NCBI GenBank assembly: GCA_021732285.1 | Contig: JAKFVH010000288.1 | Coordinates: 1 to 64,000, forward strand | Length of the DNA stretch: 64,000 nt | From: Reyranella sp. | Lineage (GTDB): Bacteria; Pseudomonadota; Alphaproteobacteria; Reyranellales; Reyranellaceae | Direction of reading: 5' to 3' | Shown here: positions 43,698 through 54,038 of the stretch, piece after piece | How the letters are laid out: the number at the start of each line of letters is the position of its first letter | Position numbering within the stretch: the stretch's first letter is position 1 | The notes under the pieces: generated by a model | Seen by the model: only the letters and a program-made list of their open reading frames with translations | Database searches by the model: none | What the model was told of the DNA's origin: nothing | Made by a program: the position numbers and the translations under genes

Positions 43698-45055
43698 CAC
43701 GGCGCTTCGACAAGGTGCTGATCGCCAATCGCGGGGAGATCGCGCTTCGCATCCTGCGCGCCTGCCGGCTGCTCGACCTCGAGACGGTGGTCGTCCATTC
43801 CGAGGCCGACCGTGCCGCAGGATATGTCGGGCTGGCCGACCAGGCGGTGTGCATCGGCCCGCCGCCGGCGGCGCGCAGCTACCTCAACCCGGCCGCCCTC
43901 CTCCTCGCGGCCGAAGCCACCGGCGCCCAGGCGATCCATCCGGGCTACGGCTTTCTCTCCGAGGACGCAGCCTTTGCCGAGCGGGTCGAAGCCTGTGGGC
44001 TCACCTTCATCGGTCCCAGCGCCGCCTCGATCCGCACCATGGGCGACAAGATCGCCGCCAAGCGCGCCATGCAGGCGGCCGGCGTGCCTTGCGTTCCCGG
44101 CTCCGAGGGTGCCTTGCCGGACGATGCGGCGGCGGTCGGCCGGATCGCCGCGACGGTCGGCTACCCGGTCATGATCAAGGCCGCGGGCGGCGGCGGTGGC
44201 CGCGGCATGCGCGTCGTGCGGTTCGCGTCGGAGCTCGCCGATGCACTCGCGATCACCCGCGCAGAAGCCCGCCGCGCCTTCGCCAATCCCGACCTCTATC
44301 TCGAGAAATTCCTGGAACGCCCGCGGCATGTCGAGATCCAGGTCCTGTGCGACGCGCACGGCACGGAGTTGTGGCTGGGCGATCGCGACTGCTCGCTGCA
44401 GCGCCGCAACCAGAAAGTCGTCGAGGAGGCGCCGGCGCCGGGCATCGATCGCGACCTGATCGCGCGCATCGGCGAGCGCTGCGCCGAGGCCTGCCGGCAG
44501 CTCGGCTATCGCGGCGTCGGCACGTTCGAGTTTCTGTACGAGGACGGCGCCTTCTTCTTCATCGAGATGAACACGCGCCTGCAGGTCGAGCACACGGTGA
44601 CGGAAATGACCGGCGGGCTCGATATCGTGCAGAAGCAGATCGAGGTCGCGCTGGGCGAGAAGCTGGCCCTGACGCAGGCCGACGTCACCTTGTCCGGCCA
44701 TGCGATCGAATGCCGGATCAACGCCGAGGATCCCGTGTCGTTCGCGCCCTCGGCCGGGCGCATCACGCGCTGGGACCTGCCGGGTGGTCCCGGCGTGCGC
44801 GTCGATTCCCACATCACCTGCGGCGACGTCGTCTCGCCGCACTACGATTCGCTGATCGCCAAGCTCGTCGTGCATGGCGCCGATCGCCGGGACGCGCTGG
44901 AACGGGCGCGGGCGGCTCTGTCGGAGATGAAGGTCGAAGGCATCAGCACCAACATCCCCCTGCACCGCGACATCCTGCAGGACGATGCCTTCCGTGCCGG
45001 CGGCGTCACCATCCATCATCTGGAAGAGCGCCTGGCGCAAGGGCGCGCCCGATGA
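43694..45055 (+). CDS. accC: Biotin carboxylase subunit
   Basis: 453 aa ATP-grasp enzyme. ANRGEIALRILRACR, AGGGGGRGMRVVRF (ATP-binding loop), EMNTRLQVEHTVTEMTGGLDIV and a C-terminal biotin-carboxylase domain. Carboxylates biotin on AccB using bicarbonate. Slightly longer than needed at neither end. Operon-linked to the carrier and to the degenerate third gene. Confidence 0.94.
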   Translation: MTRRFDKVLIANRGEIALRILRACRLLDLETVVVHSEADRAAGYVGLADQAVCIGPPPAARSYLNPAALLLAAEATGAQAIHPGYGFLSEDAAFAERVEACGLTFIGPSAASIRTMGDKIAAKRAMQAAGVPCVPGSEGALPDDAAAVGRIAATVGYPVMIKAAGGGGGRGMRVVRFASELADALAITRAEARRAFANPDLYLEKFLERPRHVEIQVLCDAHGTELWLGDRDCSLQRRNQKVVEEAPAPGIDRDLIARIGERCAEACRQLGYRGVGTFEFLYEDGAFFFIEMNTRLQVEHTVTEMTGGLDIVQKQIEVALGEKLALTQADVTLSGHAIECRINAEDPVSFAPSAGRITRWDLPGGPGVRVDSHITCGDVVSPHYDSLIAKLVVHGADRRDALERARAALSEMKVEGISTNIPLHRDILQDDAFRAGGVTIHHLEERLAQGRAR

Positions 45056-45441
45056 AGGTCGAGGAGCTGCGCCAGGTCATGCGATGGCTCGAGGAGGCGC
45101 GCATCGGCGTCTTCGAGATCGAGAGCGACGATTGTCGGGTGCGCATCGTGCAGGGAAATCCTACTTCGGTAACGATCGACGACGGCGAAGACCGCAGCGA
45201 CGGCGTCATCGTTGCCGCCGAGGCGCCCGGCACCTTCCTGGTCCAGCACCCGCAGCATACGGGCCCGATCGTGCCTATCGGCGGCCTCGTGCGCGCGGGA
45301 GACGTCGTCGCGTTGATCCAGATCGGGTCGATCTATGCGCCGGTCATCGCCAGCACTGACGGCACGCTGGCGAAGATCCTCACGGTTCCTCAGGCGCTCG
45401 TCGGCTTCGGCACACCGCTGTTCGAGATCGCCTACCAATGA
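45052..45441 (+). CDS. BCCP-like protein lacking the biotinyl lysine
   Basis: 129 aa from the ATG at 45052 (ATGA overlap with accC). N-terminal MKVEELRQVMRWLEEARIGVFEIESDDCRVRIV parallels AccB, and the rest folds as a biotinyl/lipoyl barrel (GTFLVQHPQHTGPIV, VRAGDVVALIQIGSIYAPV). Where AccB has EAMKS this protein has QIGSIYA, so it cannot be biotinylated in the normal way. Possibly a structural or regulatory subunit. Confidence 0.75.
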   Translation: MKVEELRQVMRWLEEARIGVFEIESDDCRVRIVQGNPTSVTIDDGEDRSDGVIVAAEAPGTFLVQHPQHTGPIVPIGGLVRAGDVVALIQIGSIYAPVIASTDGTLAKILTVPQALVGFGTPLFEIAYQ

Positions 45442-45809
45442 CCTTTGCGACGGTTCCAGGCGTATAAAAGATCGGCGAAACGGTCATACGTGAAGCGGGC
45501 GATCTGGCGCGCGACCGGCAGGCCTGCCAGCCGACCGAGCCAGCCGTCTCCCGGCGTCCGTAGCCAGACCTCGATTGCGCAGTCGGCTCCGACGAAGAGC
45601 CGCCCTTCAGCATCGACGGCGTGCAGCCGGCGGCGCACGTCTTCGATCCCGGCGCCAAAGCGGGCGAGCGCGTCAGGCTCGAGATTGATGTCGCGGAACT
45701 CGATGGCGCCGGCGCGGGCGGCGCGCACGAGCCGATTGCGTTGCCAGTTGATCCCGCCATCGCAGACCGGGCACTTGGTGTTGTACCAAACGACGAGCCT
45801 GGAACGCAT
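45432..45809 (-). CDS. DUF393 (DCC family) thiol-disulfide protein
   Basis: 125 aa. VVWYNTKCPVCDGGINWQRNRL contains the CPVCDGG motif of the DCC family, thought to be thiol oxidoreductases. Overlaps the BCCP-like gene end by 10 bp convergently. No partner obvious. Confidence 0.85.
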   Translation of the reverse strand: MRSRLVVWYNTKCPVCDGGINWQRNRLVRAARAGAIEFRDINLEPDALARFGAGIEDVRRRLHAVDAEGRLFVGADCAIEVWLRTPGDGWLGRLAGLPVARQIARFTYDRFADLLYAWNRRKGHW

Positions 45810-45840
45810 CGCCGAAAAGTACGCGAAAAGCGCGCTGCCG

Positions 45841-47043
45841 TCAGCGCAGGTTCTGGCAGAACTCCTGGATACGGGCGCAGCCCTCTTCCAGGCTCGCCAT
45901 GTCGGTGGCGTAAGACACCCGGAAATACGGGCTCATGCCGTAGGCGCCACCCGGCACGGTGGCGACATGCTGCTCCTGCAGCAGGGCCGAGACGAAGTCG
46001 GTATCGTTGGCAAGAAGCCGGCCACCGCGCGTGGTCTTGCCGATGCAACCCGCGATGTTCGGGAAGACGTAGAACGCGCCTTCCGGCTTGTGGCAGGAGA
46101 CGCCGGGCGCCTGGTTCAGCCAATCGACCACGAGGTCGCGGCGCTCGCGGTAGATCGCCGCGCGCTCCTTCAGCAGGTCCTGAGGGCCGTCGAGGGCGGC
46201 AATGGCGGCGGCCTGGCTCAGCGTGCAGATGCCGTTGGTGGCCTGGCCCTGCATGTTGTTCATGGCAGCGATCAGGGGCTTCGGCCCGCCGCAGAAGCCG
46301 ACGCGCCAGCCCGTCATGGCATAGGCCTTGGAGGCGCCGTTGACGGTGAGCACGCGATCCTTAAGGCGTGGCTCGACCTGGGCGATGGTGCAGAAGTCGA
46401 AGCCGTCGTAGACGAGATGCTCGTACATGTCGTCCGTCAGGATCCAGACATGGGGATGCCTGAGCAGGACGGCCGCGATCTCCTGCATCTCGGCCCGCGA
46501 GCAGGCCGCACCCGTCGGATTGTTGGGGAAGTTCAGGATCACCCACTTGGTGTTGGGCGTCAGCGCGGCGTCGAGATCCTCGGGCCGGAGCTTGAACTGG
46601 TTGTTTTCCGGGCAGGCCACCGGCACCGGCGTCGCCTCCGAGACCACGGCCATGTCGGCATAGCTGATCCAGCCCGGCGTCGGGATCACCACCTCGTCGC
46701 CGGGATCGCAGCTCGCCATCATGGCATCGAAGATGATCTGCTTGCCGCCGTTGCCGACCAGGATCTCATCCAGGGTGTAATCGAGGCCGTTGTCGCGCTT
46801 GAACTTGCGCTGGACGGCCGCCTTCAGCGCCTTGGTGCCGTCCTGCGGCGGGTATTTGGTGTCGCCGGCCAGGGCCGCCTGGTGGGCGGCCTCGATGGCG
46901 TGCGGCGGGGTCGGGAAATCCGGCTCGCCTGACGACAGGCTGATGATCTTGACCCCCTGGGCCCGCAAGTCGCGGGCGCGGTCGGTCATGGCGGCCGAAG
47001 CCGAAATCTTGACGTCCTTCAGGCGACGGGCGGGCTTGAACAT
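45841..47043 (-). CDS. Class I/II PLP aminotransferase, aspartate aminotransferase-like
   Basis: 400 aa. SLSSGEPDFPTPPHAIEAA, ILNFPNNPTGAACSRAEM, LTDDMYEHLVYDGF and the PLP lysine NGASKAYAMTGWRVGF fit fold-type I aspartate/aromatic aminotransferases common in Alphaproteobacteria. Lone gene on the minus strand. Confidence 0.9.
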   Translation of the reverse strand: MFKPARRLKDVKISASAAMTDRARDLRAQGVKIISLSSGEPDFPTPPHAIEAAHQAALAGDTKYPPQDGTKALKAAVQRKFKRDNGLDYTLDEILVGNGGKQIIFDAMMASCDPGDEVVIPTPGWISYADMAVVSEATPVPVACPENNQFKLRPEDLDAALTPNTKWVILNFPNNPTGAACSRAEMQEIAAVLLRHPHVWILTDDMYEHLVYDGFDFCTIAQVEPRLKDRVLTVNGASKAYAMTGWRVGFCGGPKPLIAAMNNMQGQATNGICTLSQAAAIAALDGPQDLLKERAAIYRERRDLVVDWLNQAPGVSCHKPEGAFYVFPNIAGCIGKTTRGGRLLANDTDFVSALLQEQHVATVPGGAYGMSPYFRVSYATDMASLEEGCARIQEFCQNLR

Positions 47044-47116
47044 TGCATCAGGCTAAAAGAGCGGCGTCTTTTGCGCCAAGACGACTTCGCTCTGCCGCCA
47101 TAGGTTTCGCTGATGG

Positions 47117-47242
47117 TCCCTCCCCAGCGAAGCTGGAGGTGGCGCCGTCATACGGCGACGGAGGGGTCATGGGCGTCAGTCCTGGTGCTTATGACCCCTC
47201 CGTCCGCTTCGCGGACACCTCCCCAGCTTCGCTGGGGAGGAA
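47117..47242. repeat. About 130-bp palindromic repeat, copy B
   Basis: CCCTCCCCAGC...GCTGGGGAGG outer arms, with central GGAGGGGTCATG and TATGACCCCTCC arms. Unlike copies A and C it sits between divergent genes, so here it lies upstream of coding regions. Confidence 0.75.
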
Positions 47243-47360
47243 TGACTTGGAACATAAGCTTCCACGATGGCCCTAAACGAAGAATGTCTTATCCCGCGCT
47301 CCGGCCCGCTTCTAAACAGAATGTGACCTATCGGTGAATGTTCCGGGAGCCGGGTCACGG

Positions 47361-48281
47361 ATGAGCAGCGATAGCCAAGCACTCGCACCTGCCAGCAGCC
47401 GTCTCGTCGAGCGCATCGCGCTTCGCCTGACGTTGCCGGCGGTCCTGCTGGCGGTCCCGATCCTGGTCTTCCTCGCGATCTTCTTCTTCTACCCCGCCAT
47501 CAACCTGCTGTTCTTCAGCCTGCTGACCCAGGACGCCAAGGGCGTCGTCGGCCCTCCCCACACGCTGGCGCACTACACGCGGTTCTTCGAGGTCGACCTG
47601 TACCTGCGCGTGTTCTGGAACACGCTGCGCATCAGCCTGGTGACGTCGGCCTTCGCCATCGTGCTGGGCTATCCGGTGGCCATCGTGATGTCGCGCAGCG
47701 GCCCGATCGTGTCGCGCACCATCGCCCTGATCGTCATCGCGCCCTTGATCGTGAGCGTGGTCGTGCGCTCCTACGGCTGGCAGCTGATCCTCGTGAACAG
47801 CCCGAATGGCCTTCTCAACTGGGCGCTGATGTCGATCGGCATCATCAGCGAGCCGCTCGCCATCCTCTATTCCGAGACCGCCGTCGTCATCGGCTCCCTG
47901 CACGTCTTCTTCCCGATGATGGTCCTGCCGCTCGCCTCGGCGCTGGGCAAGATCGATCCCAACCTGGAGGACTGCGCCCGCACCTTGGGTGCGCCGTGGT
48001 GGAAGGTCTTTTTGCGCGTCACCCTGCCGCTCAGCGTGCCGGGGCTGGTCGCAGGCTTCACCCTGGTGTTCTCCCTGACCGCCGGCTCCTTCGTCACGCC
48101 CGTGATCCTGGGCGGTACGACGGCGACGATGCTGGGCAACCTGATCGAGCAGCAGATCTTCGTGGTCTACGACTGGCCGTTCGGCGCCGCCATCGCCATG
48201 GTGCTGGTCCTCGTTGTCTTTGCGATCAACACGCTCTCCATGCGGCTGCTCGAAGGCCGCCGCTTCAGGAGCGTGTCATGA
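47361..48281 (+). CDS. ABC transporter permease (PotB-like)
   Basis: 306 aa, about six membrane segments. EAA-type motif NLEDCARTLGAPWWKVFLRVTLPLSVPGLVAG. Spermidine/putrescine-type import family. ATG at 47361 chosen; a GTG at 47334 is possible but has no Shine-Dalgarno. First gene of the transporter-pxp operon. Confidence 0.88.
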   Translation: MSSDSQALAPASSRLVERIALRLTLPAVLLAVPILVFLAIFFFYPAINLLFFSLLTQDAKGVVGPPHTLAHYTRFFEVDLYLRVFWNTLRISLVTSAFAIVLGYPVAIVMSRSGPIVSRTIALIVIAPLIVSVVVRSYGWQLILVNSPNGLLNWALMSIGIISEPLAILYSETAVVIGSLHVFFPMMVLPLASALGKIDPNLEDCARTLGAPWWKVFLRVTLPLSVPGLVAGFTLVFSLTAGSFVTPVILGGTTATMLGNLIEQQIFVVYDWPFGAAIAMVLVLVVFAINTLSMRLLEGRRFRSVS

Positions 48282-49081
48282 ACCGCCGCCTGAGCGGCCC
48301 CGGCGCCTGGATCCTCTATTTCATCACGGCGCTGCTGATGGTGTTCATCCTGGCGCCGCTCGCCGTCGTGGTCGCGATGTCGGTGTCTGACAGCTACTTC
48401 GTGAGCTTCCCGCCGCAGGGTTTTACCCTGAAATGGTACGGCAAGATTCTGCAGGATCGCGACTTCCTGGCGGCCTTGCAGCTGAGCGGCCTGCTGGCGT
48501 TCTCGACGACCATGGGCTCGCTGCTGCTTGGCATCCCTGCGGCCATCGCGCTGACGCGCGGCCGCTTCCCCGGCCAGGACCTGCTGAAGGGCCTGGTGCT
48601 CTCGCCCTTGATCTTCCCGGCGCTGGTGACCGGCCTCGCCCTGATGCAGCTCCTGTCGGCCATGGGCTCGGGCGATGCCCGCATCAACCTTTTAATCGGC
48701 CACATCGTCGTCACCTCGCCCTACGTCATCCGCGCCGTCGTCACCAGCCTGCTGCTGGTCGACTACAACCTCGAAGACGCGGCCCGCACCTTGGGCGCGA
48801 ACCGGCTGAAGACGTTCTGGCGCATCACCCTGCCGCAGATCGCCCCGGGCGTCGCGGCCGGTGCGCTGTTCGCCTTCATGGTCTCGTTCGACAACTACCC
48901 GGTGACGATGTGGCTGGCCAACTCCGAGTACAGCCCGGTGCCGCTGGTGCTGATGCGCCAGCTCGTCAACGTCTTCGATCCGTCGGTTCCCGCCATGTCG
49001 ACGGTGATCATCATCCTGGCCGTGGTCGGCGTGCTCATCCTCGAGCGTCTCGTCGGCCTGCGCCGGGCTGCCGCGATGTAA
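48278..49081 (+). CDS. ABC transporter permease (PotC-like)
   Basis: 267 aa, ATGA overlap with the first permease. Motif NLEDAARTLGANRLKTFWRITLPQIAPGVAAG and about six hydrophobic spans. Pairs with the product of 47361 to form the channel. Confidence 0.9.
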   Translation: MNRRLSGPGAWILYFITALLMVFILAPLAVVVAMSVSDSYFVSFPPQGFTLKWYGKILQDRDFLAALQLSGLLAFSTTMGSLLLGIPAAIALTRGRFPGQDLLKGLVLSPLIFPALVTGLALMQLLSAMGSGDARINLLIGHIVVTSPYVIRAVVTSLLLVDYNLEDAARTLGANRLKTFWRITLPQIAPGVAAGALFAFMVSFDNYPVTMWLANSEYSPVPLVLMRQLVNVFDPSVPAMSTVIIILAVVGVLILERLVGLRRAAAM

Positions 49082-49119
49082 CGAGTAAACGACTGAAGCA
49101 ACAACAGAGGGGCTAAGAC

Positions 49120-50181
49120 ATGTCGGTCAATCGTAGGACAGCGTTCAAGGTTGCAGCCGGAGCAGCGCTTTTCCCGACGATCATCTCTCGTGCGTGGGCG
49201 CAGGAGAAGCAGCTCCATGTCGGCGTCTACAACTCCGCCCTGGGCAAGATCGTCCAGAAGGACGTGATCCCGGAGTTCGAAAAGGCCCACAAGTGCCGCA
49301 TCTTCACCATCGAGGGCGCGACGCTGTCCAACATCGCGGCGCTCCGCGCCACGCGCACCACCCCGAAGTTCAGCGTCATGATGATGGACGATGTCGGCGT
49401 GCCGCAAGCCAAGCAGGAAGAGCTGATCGACAAGCTCGATCCGGCCAAGATCCCCAACCTCGCCAAGGTCTATAAGCGCTTCCTGTTCGAGGACAGCTAC
49501 GGCGTCGGCTTCAACATCTCCAGCGCCGGCATGTTCATCGACCCGAAGGTGACCAAGGGGCTCACCTCCTACGAGCAGATCTTCGAGCCCAAGTTCAAGA
49601 AGCGCATCCTGCTCAACACGCCGCGCAACACCCAGAGCGTGCTGATGCTGATCGTCGCCACGGCGCTCGCCACCGGCAAGCCGTTGAAGGACGCGCAGTA
49701 CCTGATCGACCAGGGCTGGGACAAGCTCGCCCAGCTCAAGCCCAACGTGCTCACGATCTACGACAGCGAGGCGATGGTGATGATGGTGCCGCAGGGCCAG
49801 GCCAGCATCGGCGGCATCGAGTATTCCAAGTCGATCTATCCCCATGCCGCCAAGGGCGTGCCGATCGACATGGCGCAGCTGAAGGAAGGCGCCTTCACCG
49901 GCATCAACAGCATGACCCTGGTGAAGAACGCGCCGGAGCCCGAGCTGGGAGCCGCCTTCATCAACCACATGCTGCAGCCCTCGGTGCTGGAGATGCTGTC
50001 GTCCAGGACCTACGGCGCGCCGTCGGTCGAGGGCATCAACTTCGCGCCCGATGTCGCCAAGTACCTCGCCTATCCGGAGAGCAAGATGGTCGACATGGGC
50101 CTGTTCACGCCGGACTGGAACTTCATCATCCCGCGCCGGCCGGCGGTGCTGGAGCGCTACAACCAGCTTTTCACAAGCTAA
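49120..50181 (+). CDS. ABC transporter substrate-binding protein (PotD-like)
   Basis: 353 aa with a signal peptide (AFKVAAGAALFPTIISRAWA, cut near AWA-QE). Extracellular solute-binding family 1 fold (KQLHVGVYNSALGKIVQKDVIPEFEK). Substrate perhaps 5-oxoproline or a related small compound, from the pxp genes downstream (inference). The TAA stop lies in the left end of the palindromic element. Confidence 0.88.
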   Translation: MSVNRRTAFKVAAGAALFPTIISRAWAQEKQLHVGVYNSALGKIVQKDVIPEFEKAHKCRIFTIEGATLSNIAALRATRTTPKFSVMMMDDVGVPQAKQEELIDKLDPAKIPNLAKVYKRFLFEDSYGVGFNISSAGMFIDPKVTKGLTSYEQIFEPKFKKRILLNTPRNTQSVLMLIVATALATGKPLKDAQYLIDQGWDKLAQLKPNVLTIYDSEAMVMMVPQGQASIGGIEYSKSIYPHAAKGVPIDMAQLKEGAFTGINSMTLVKNAPEPELGAAFINHMLQPSVLEMLSSRTYGAPSVEGINFAPDVAKYLAYPESKMVDMGLFTPDWNFIIPRRPAVLERYNQLFTS

Positions 50182-50306
50182 AGCACATTCCGTTCGGCTG
50201 GAATCAGCCGAACGGAATGTGCCTGTTTCAACCACGATCTCCTCCGCGCGCTTTCCCGATTTAGTGGGACCGCGGCGCGGTCCCACTAAATCGGGAAACG
50301 CTCTAG
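50178..50306. repeat. Bipartite palindromic element copy 2 (129 bp)
   Basis: Ends CTAAAGC (50178-50184) and GCTCTAG (50300-50306). First hairpin 18-bp stem with loop GAAT (50183-50222), second 22-bp perfect stem with a 3-nt loop (50252-50298). Same design as 20378-20505, but the arm sequences differ almost completely while both strands stay complementary. It sits inside the transporter operon between the binding-protein and ATPase genes. Confidence 0.75.
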
Positions 50307-50309
50307 CCG

Positions 50310-51407
<1,098 letters not shown>

Positions 51408-51410
51408 AGC

Positions 51411-52130
51411 ATGTCGTCGGCCGTGATGGATACGCTGAGGCCCCGCCGCGCGACCGTCACGCCGGAGCGGCCTCCGCTCCGTGAACCCAAGGTCAGCAGC
51501 ATCGGCACGCGCGCCCTGCTGCTCGAAGCGCCGGGGGCGTTCGAGCTCTGCCTACAGAAGCGAATCTGGGCCGTCGCCCACGAAGTCGAGAGCTGGGCCG
51601 ACGTCGAGGAAGCCGTTTTAGGCGTCACCAACCTTTTAGTGGTCTTCAGCAAGCCACCGCGCGATCTTTTGGCAACCAGGGCCGCGCTGATCGACGCCTG
51701 GCATCGGCTGCCAGAGAAGGCCGTGTCGGGTCGCATCCACGAAATCCCCGTGATCTACGGCGGCGAGCTGGGCTCCGACCTGGCCGCGGTGTCGGCCTAC
51801 TCCGGCCTGCCGCGCGAGGAGATCATCGCCATCCACAGCGCCGGCGAATACACGGTGTGCGCCATCGGCAGCTCGCCGGGCTTCGGCTACCTGCACGGCC
51901 TCGATCCCCGCATATTCATGCCGCGCAAGACCGTGCCCTCGTTGCGCATGCTGAAGGGCACGGTGACCATCGGCGGCATGCAGGCCGGCATCTCGGTGAA
52001 CACCGGCCCAAACGGCTGGAACGCCATCGGCTGGGCGGCGACGCCCATGTTCGACCTCGACAAGACACCGCCCTGCCTGCTGGCGCCCGGCGACCAGGTC
52101 AAATTTTTAGTCGAGCGGATCGAGCTGTGA
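51411..52130 (+). CDS. pxpB: 5-oxoprolinase subunit PxpB
   Basis: 239 aa KipI/AHS1-domain protein. IPVIYGGELGSDLAAVSAYSGLPREEIIAIHS, SSPGFGYLHGLDPRI and GGMQAGISVNTGPNGWNAIGW are family signatures. With PxpA and PxpC it hydrolyses 5-oxoproline to glutamate with ATP. Lies 3 bp after the ATPase gene and overlaps pxpC by GTGA. Confidence 0.9.
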   Translation: MSSAVMDTLRPRRATVTPERPPLREPKVSSIGTRALLLEAPGAFELCLQKRIWAVAHEVESWADVEEAVLGVTNLLVVFSKPPRDLLATRAALIDAWHRLPEKAVSGRIHEIPVIYGGELGSDLAAVSAYSGLPREEIIAIHSAGEYTVCAIGSSPGFGYLHGLDPRIFMPRKTVPSLRMLKGTVTIGGMQAGISVNTGPNGWNAIGWAATPMFDLDKTPPCLLAPGDQVKFLVERIEL

Positions 52131-53101
52131 TCGAGGTTTTGTCCACCCTGCCGTTGAATACGGTGCAGGACCTCGGCCGCTTCGGCGCGCGCCACTATGG
52201 CGTCAGCACGTCCGGGGTGATGGACCCGGTCGCGTTCACCGTCGGCAACGTGCTGCTGGGCAACCCCGACAACGCGGCCGCCATAGAGGTACAAACCTTC
52301 CCCTTCGTCGTGCGCTTCCTCGCCGACACCAACTTCGCGGTGACCGGCGCCGACACGGCCGCGACCTTGGACGACCACGACGTGCCGCCCTGGTGGTCGG
52401 CAACGGCGAAGCGCGGCCAGACCCTGGCCCTGCGACCGCCCGCGAGTGGCGCCCGCGCCTACCTGGCGTTGGCGGGCGGCATCGACGTCCCGGTGATCCT
52501 CGGATCGCGTAGCACGCACCTGCGCAGCGAGTTCGGCGGTTTCGGCGGCCGTTACCTGCAGCAAGGCGACGTGCTGCGCACGCTCGATGGCGAAGGCCAT
52601 GCCGCCCCTTGGAAATCGGGCGGCCTGGGTGTCGTTCCGCCCTCCTTTGCGCTGCCGGCGACGAACGGCCGGGTCCTGCCCGTCCGCGTGCTGAAGGCCG
52701 GCGAATACGACCTGTTCTCCGCGGAGATGCAGGAACGGTTCTGGGCGACCGAGTGGAAGATCACGCACCACAGCGATCGCGGCGGCTACCGGCTCTCCGG
52801 CCAGCCACTCAAGCTCGCAGCGCCCGTCGAACTGCGCTCCTACGGGCTGGTCGCCGGCATCGTCCAGGTGCCGCCCTCCGGCGAGCCGATCATTCAGCTG
52901 AGCGATGCCAACACCGCCGGCGGGTACCCGAAGATCGCGGCGGTGATCGAAGCCGACCTGTGGCGGCTGGGCCAGGCTCGGCTGGGCAGCTTCATCCAGT
53001 TCGAAGAAGCGACTTACGAGGCCGCCGTCGAGGCAATGACGCCGGTCACCGACTACGTCGCCCGCATTCGGCGAACGGCCGATCTCTACCGTTCGCTCTG
53101 A
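52127..53101 (+). CDS. pxpC: 5-oxoprolinase subunit PxpC
   Basis: 324 aa from a GTG at 52127. LNTVQDLGRFGARHYGVSTSGVMDPVAFTVGN and SDRGGYRLSGQPLKL are AHS2/KipA domain signatures (biotin-dependent carboxylase-like fold). Works with PxpA and PxpB. Position in the operon with a transporter suggests uptake and use of 5-oxoproline. Confidence 0.9.
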   Translation: MIEVLSTLPLNTVQDLGRFGARHYGVSTSGVMDPVAFTVGNVLLGNPDNAAAIEVQTFPFVVRFLADTNFAVTGADTAATLDDHDVPPWWSATAKRGQTLALRPPASGARAYLALAGGIDVPVILGSRSTHLRSEFGGFGGRYLQQGDVLRTLDGEGHAAPWKSGGLGVVPPSFALPATNGRVLPVRVLKAGEYDLFSAEMQERFWATEWKITHHSDRGGYRLSGQPLKLAAPVELRSYGLVAGIVQVPPSGEPIIQLSDANTAGGYPKIAAVIEADLWRLGQARLGSFIQFEEATYEAAVEAMTPVTDYVARIRRTADLYRSL

Positions 53102-53128
53102 CACCGCATTCACGCAAGGAGGACGCCG

Positions 53129-53896
53129 ATGAAGATCGATCTCAACTCGGACATGGGCGAAGGTTTCGGGGCTTACAAGGTGGGCGATGACGAGGCGCTG
53201 ATCGACGTCGTGTCCTCGGCCAACATCGCCTGCGGCTTCCATGCCGGCGATCCCGTGATCATGGGCCGGACCGTGCAGATGGCGAAGGACCGCAAGGTCT
53301 CGATCGGCGCGCACCCGGGGCTGCCCGACCTCATGGGCTTCGGTCGCCGGGTGATCCAGATGGACAGCTCCGAGCTCGAGAAGCACCTGATCTACCAGAT
53401 CGGCGCGCTGCAGGGCTTGGCCACGGCCGCCGGCCACCGCGTCACGCACGTGAGCTACCATGCCGTGCTCGGCAACATGGCGGTCGACAGCCGCGACATC
53501 GCCGATCTTTTCTCCCACGCCATCAAGCGGATCGACCGCGAGCTGATCGTCTATTCCATGCCGGATACGGAGGTGGAGCGCTCCGCTGAACGCGCCGGCC
53601 TGCGCACCTTGACCCTGTTCCTGGCCGACCGCGCCTACGACGAGCACGGCGCTTTGGTGCCGCGCAAGAAGCCGAACTCCGTCATTACCTCGCCAGAGAC
53701 CGTCGCCGCGCGCGTAAAACAGCTTTTAGACGACGGCAGCGTGACCTCAATCGACGGCAAGCGCGTAAAAGTCCGCGCCCGCTCCATCCTGGTGCACAGC
53801 GACACGCCGGGCTCGGTCGAGCTCGCCCGCACCGTCCGCAAGACCGTCGAGGCCGGCGGCGGCGTGGTGACGCCGGCGAGCGAGTTTTTAGCCTGA
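53129..53896 (+). CDS. pxpA: 5-oxoprolinase subunit PxpA (LamB/YcsF family)
   Basis: 255 aa. MKIDLNSDMGEGFGAYKVGDDEALIDVVSSANIACGFHAGDP is the LamB/YcsF signature, with further motifs GAHPGLPDLMGFGRR and EVFADRAYDEHG-type LADRAYDEHGALVPR. Has an AAGGAGG site 6 nt before the ATG. Last gene of the operon. Confidence 0.93.
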   Translation: MKIDLNSDMGEGFGAYKVGDDEALIDVVSSANIACGFHAGDPVIMGRTVQMAKDRKVSIGAHPGLPDLMGFGRRVIQMDSSELEKHLIYQIGALQGLATAAGHRVTHVSYHAVLGNMAVDSRDIADLFSHAIKRIDRELIVYSMPDTEVERSAERAGLRTLTLFLADRAYDEHGALVPRKKPNSVITSPETVAARVKQLLDDGSVTSIDGKRVKVRARSILVHSDTPGSVELARTVRKTVEAGGGVVTPASEFLA

Positions 53897-53900
53897 AGTC

Positions 53901-54032
53901 GTTCCTCCCCACGCGAAGCGTGGGGAGGTGCCCGCGTAGCGGGCGGAGGGGTCATGATCACCACGACTGATGCCCATGACCCCTCCGTCGGCGTATGACG
54001 CCGACACCTCCCCAGCGAAGCTGGGGAGGAAG
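53901..54032. repeat. About 130-bp palindromic repeat, copy C
   Basis: TTCCTCCCC-ACGCGAAGCGT-GGGGAGG hairpin, central GGAGGGGTCATG/CATGACCCCTCC palindrome and a CCTCCCCAGCGAAGCTGGGGAGG hairpin. Between convergent pxpA and the GNAT gene; may terminate both. Confidence 0.8.
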
Positions 54033-54038
54033 GCGACT

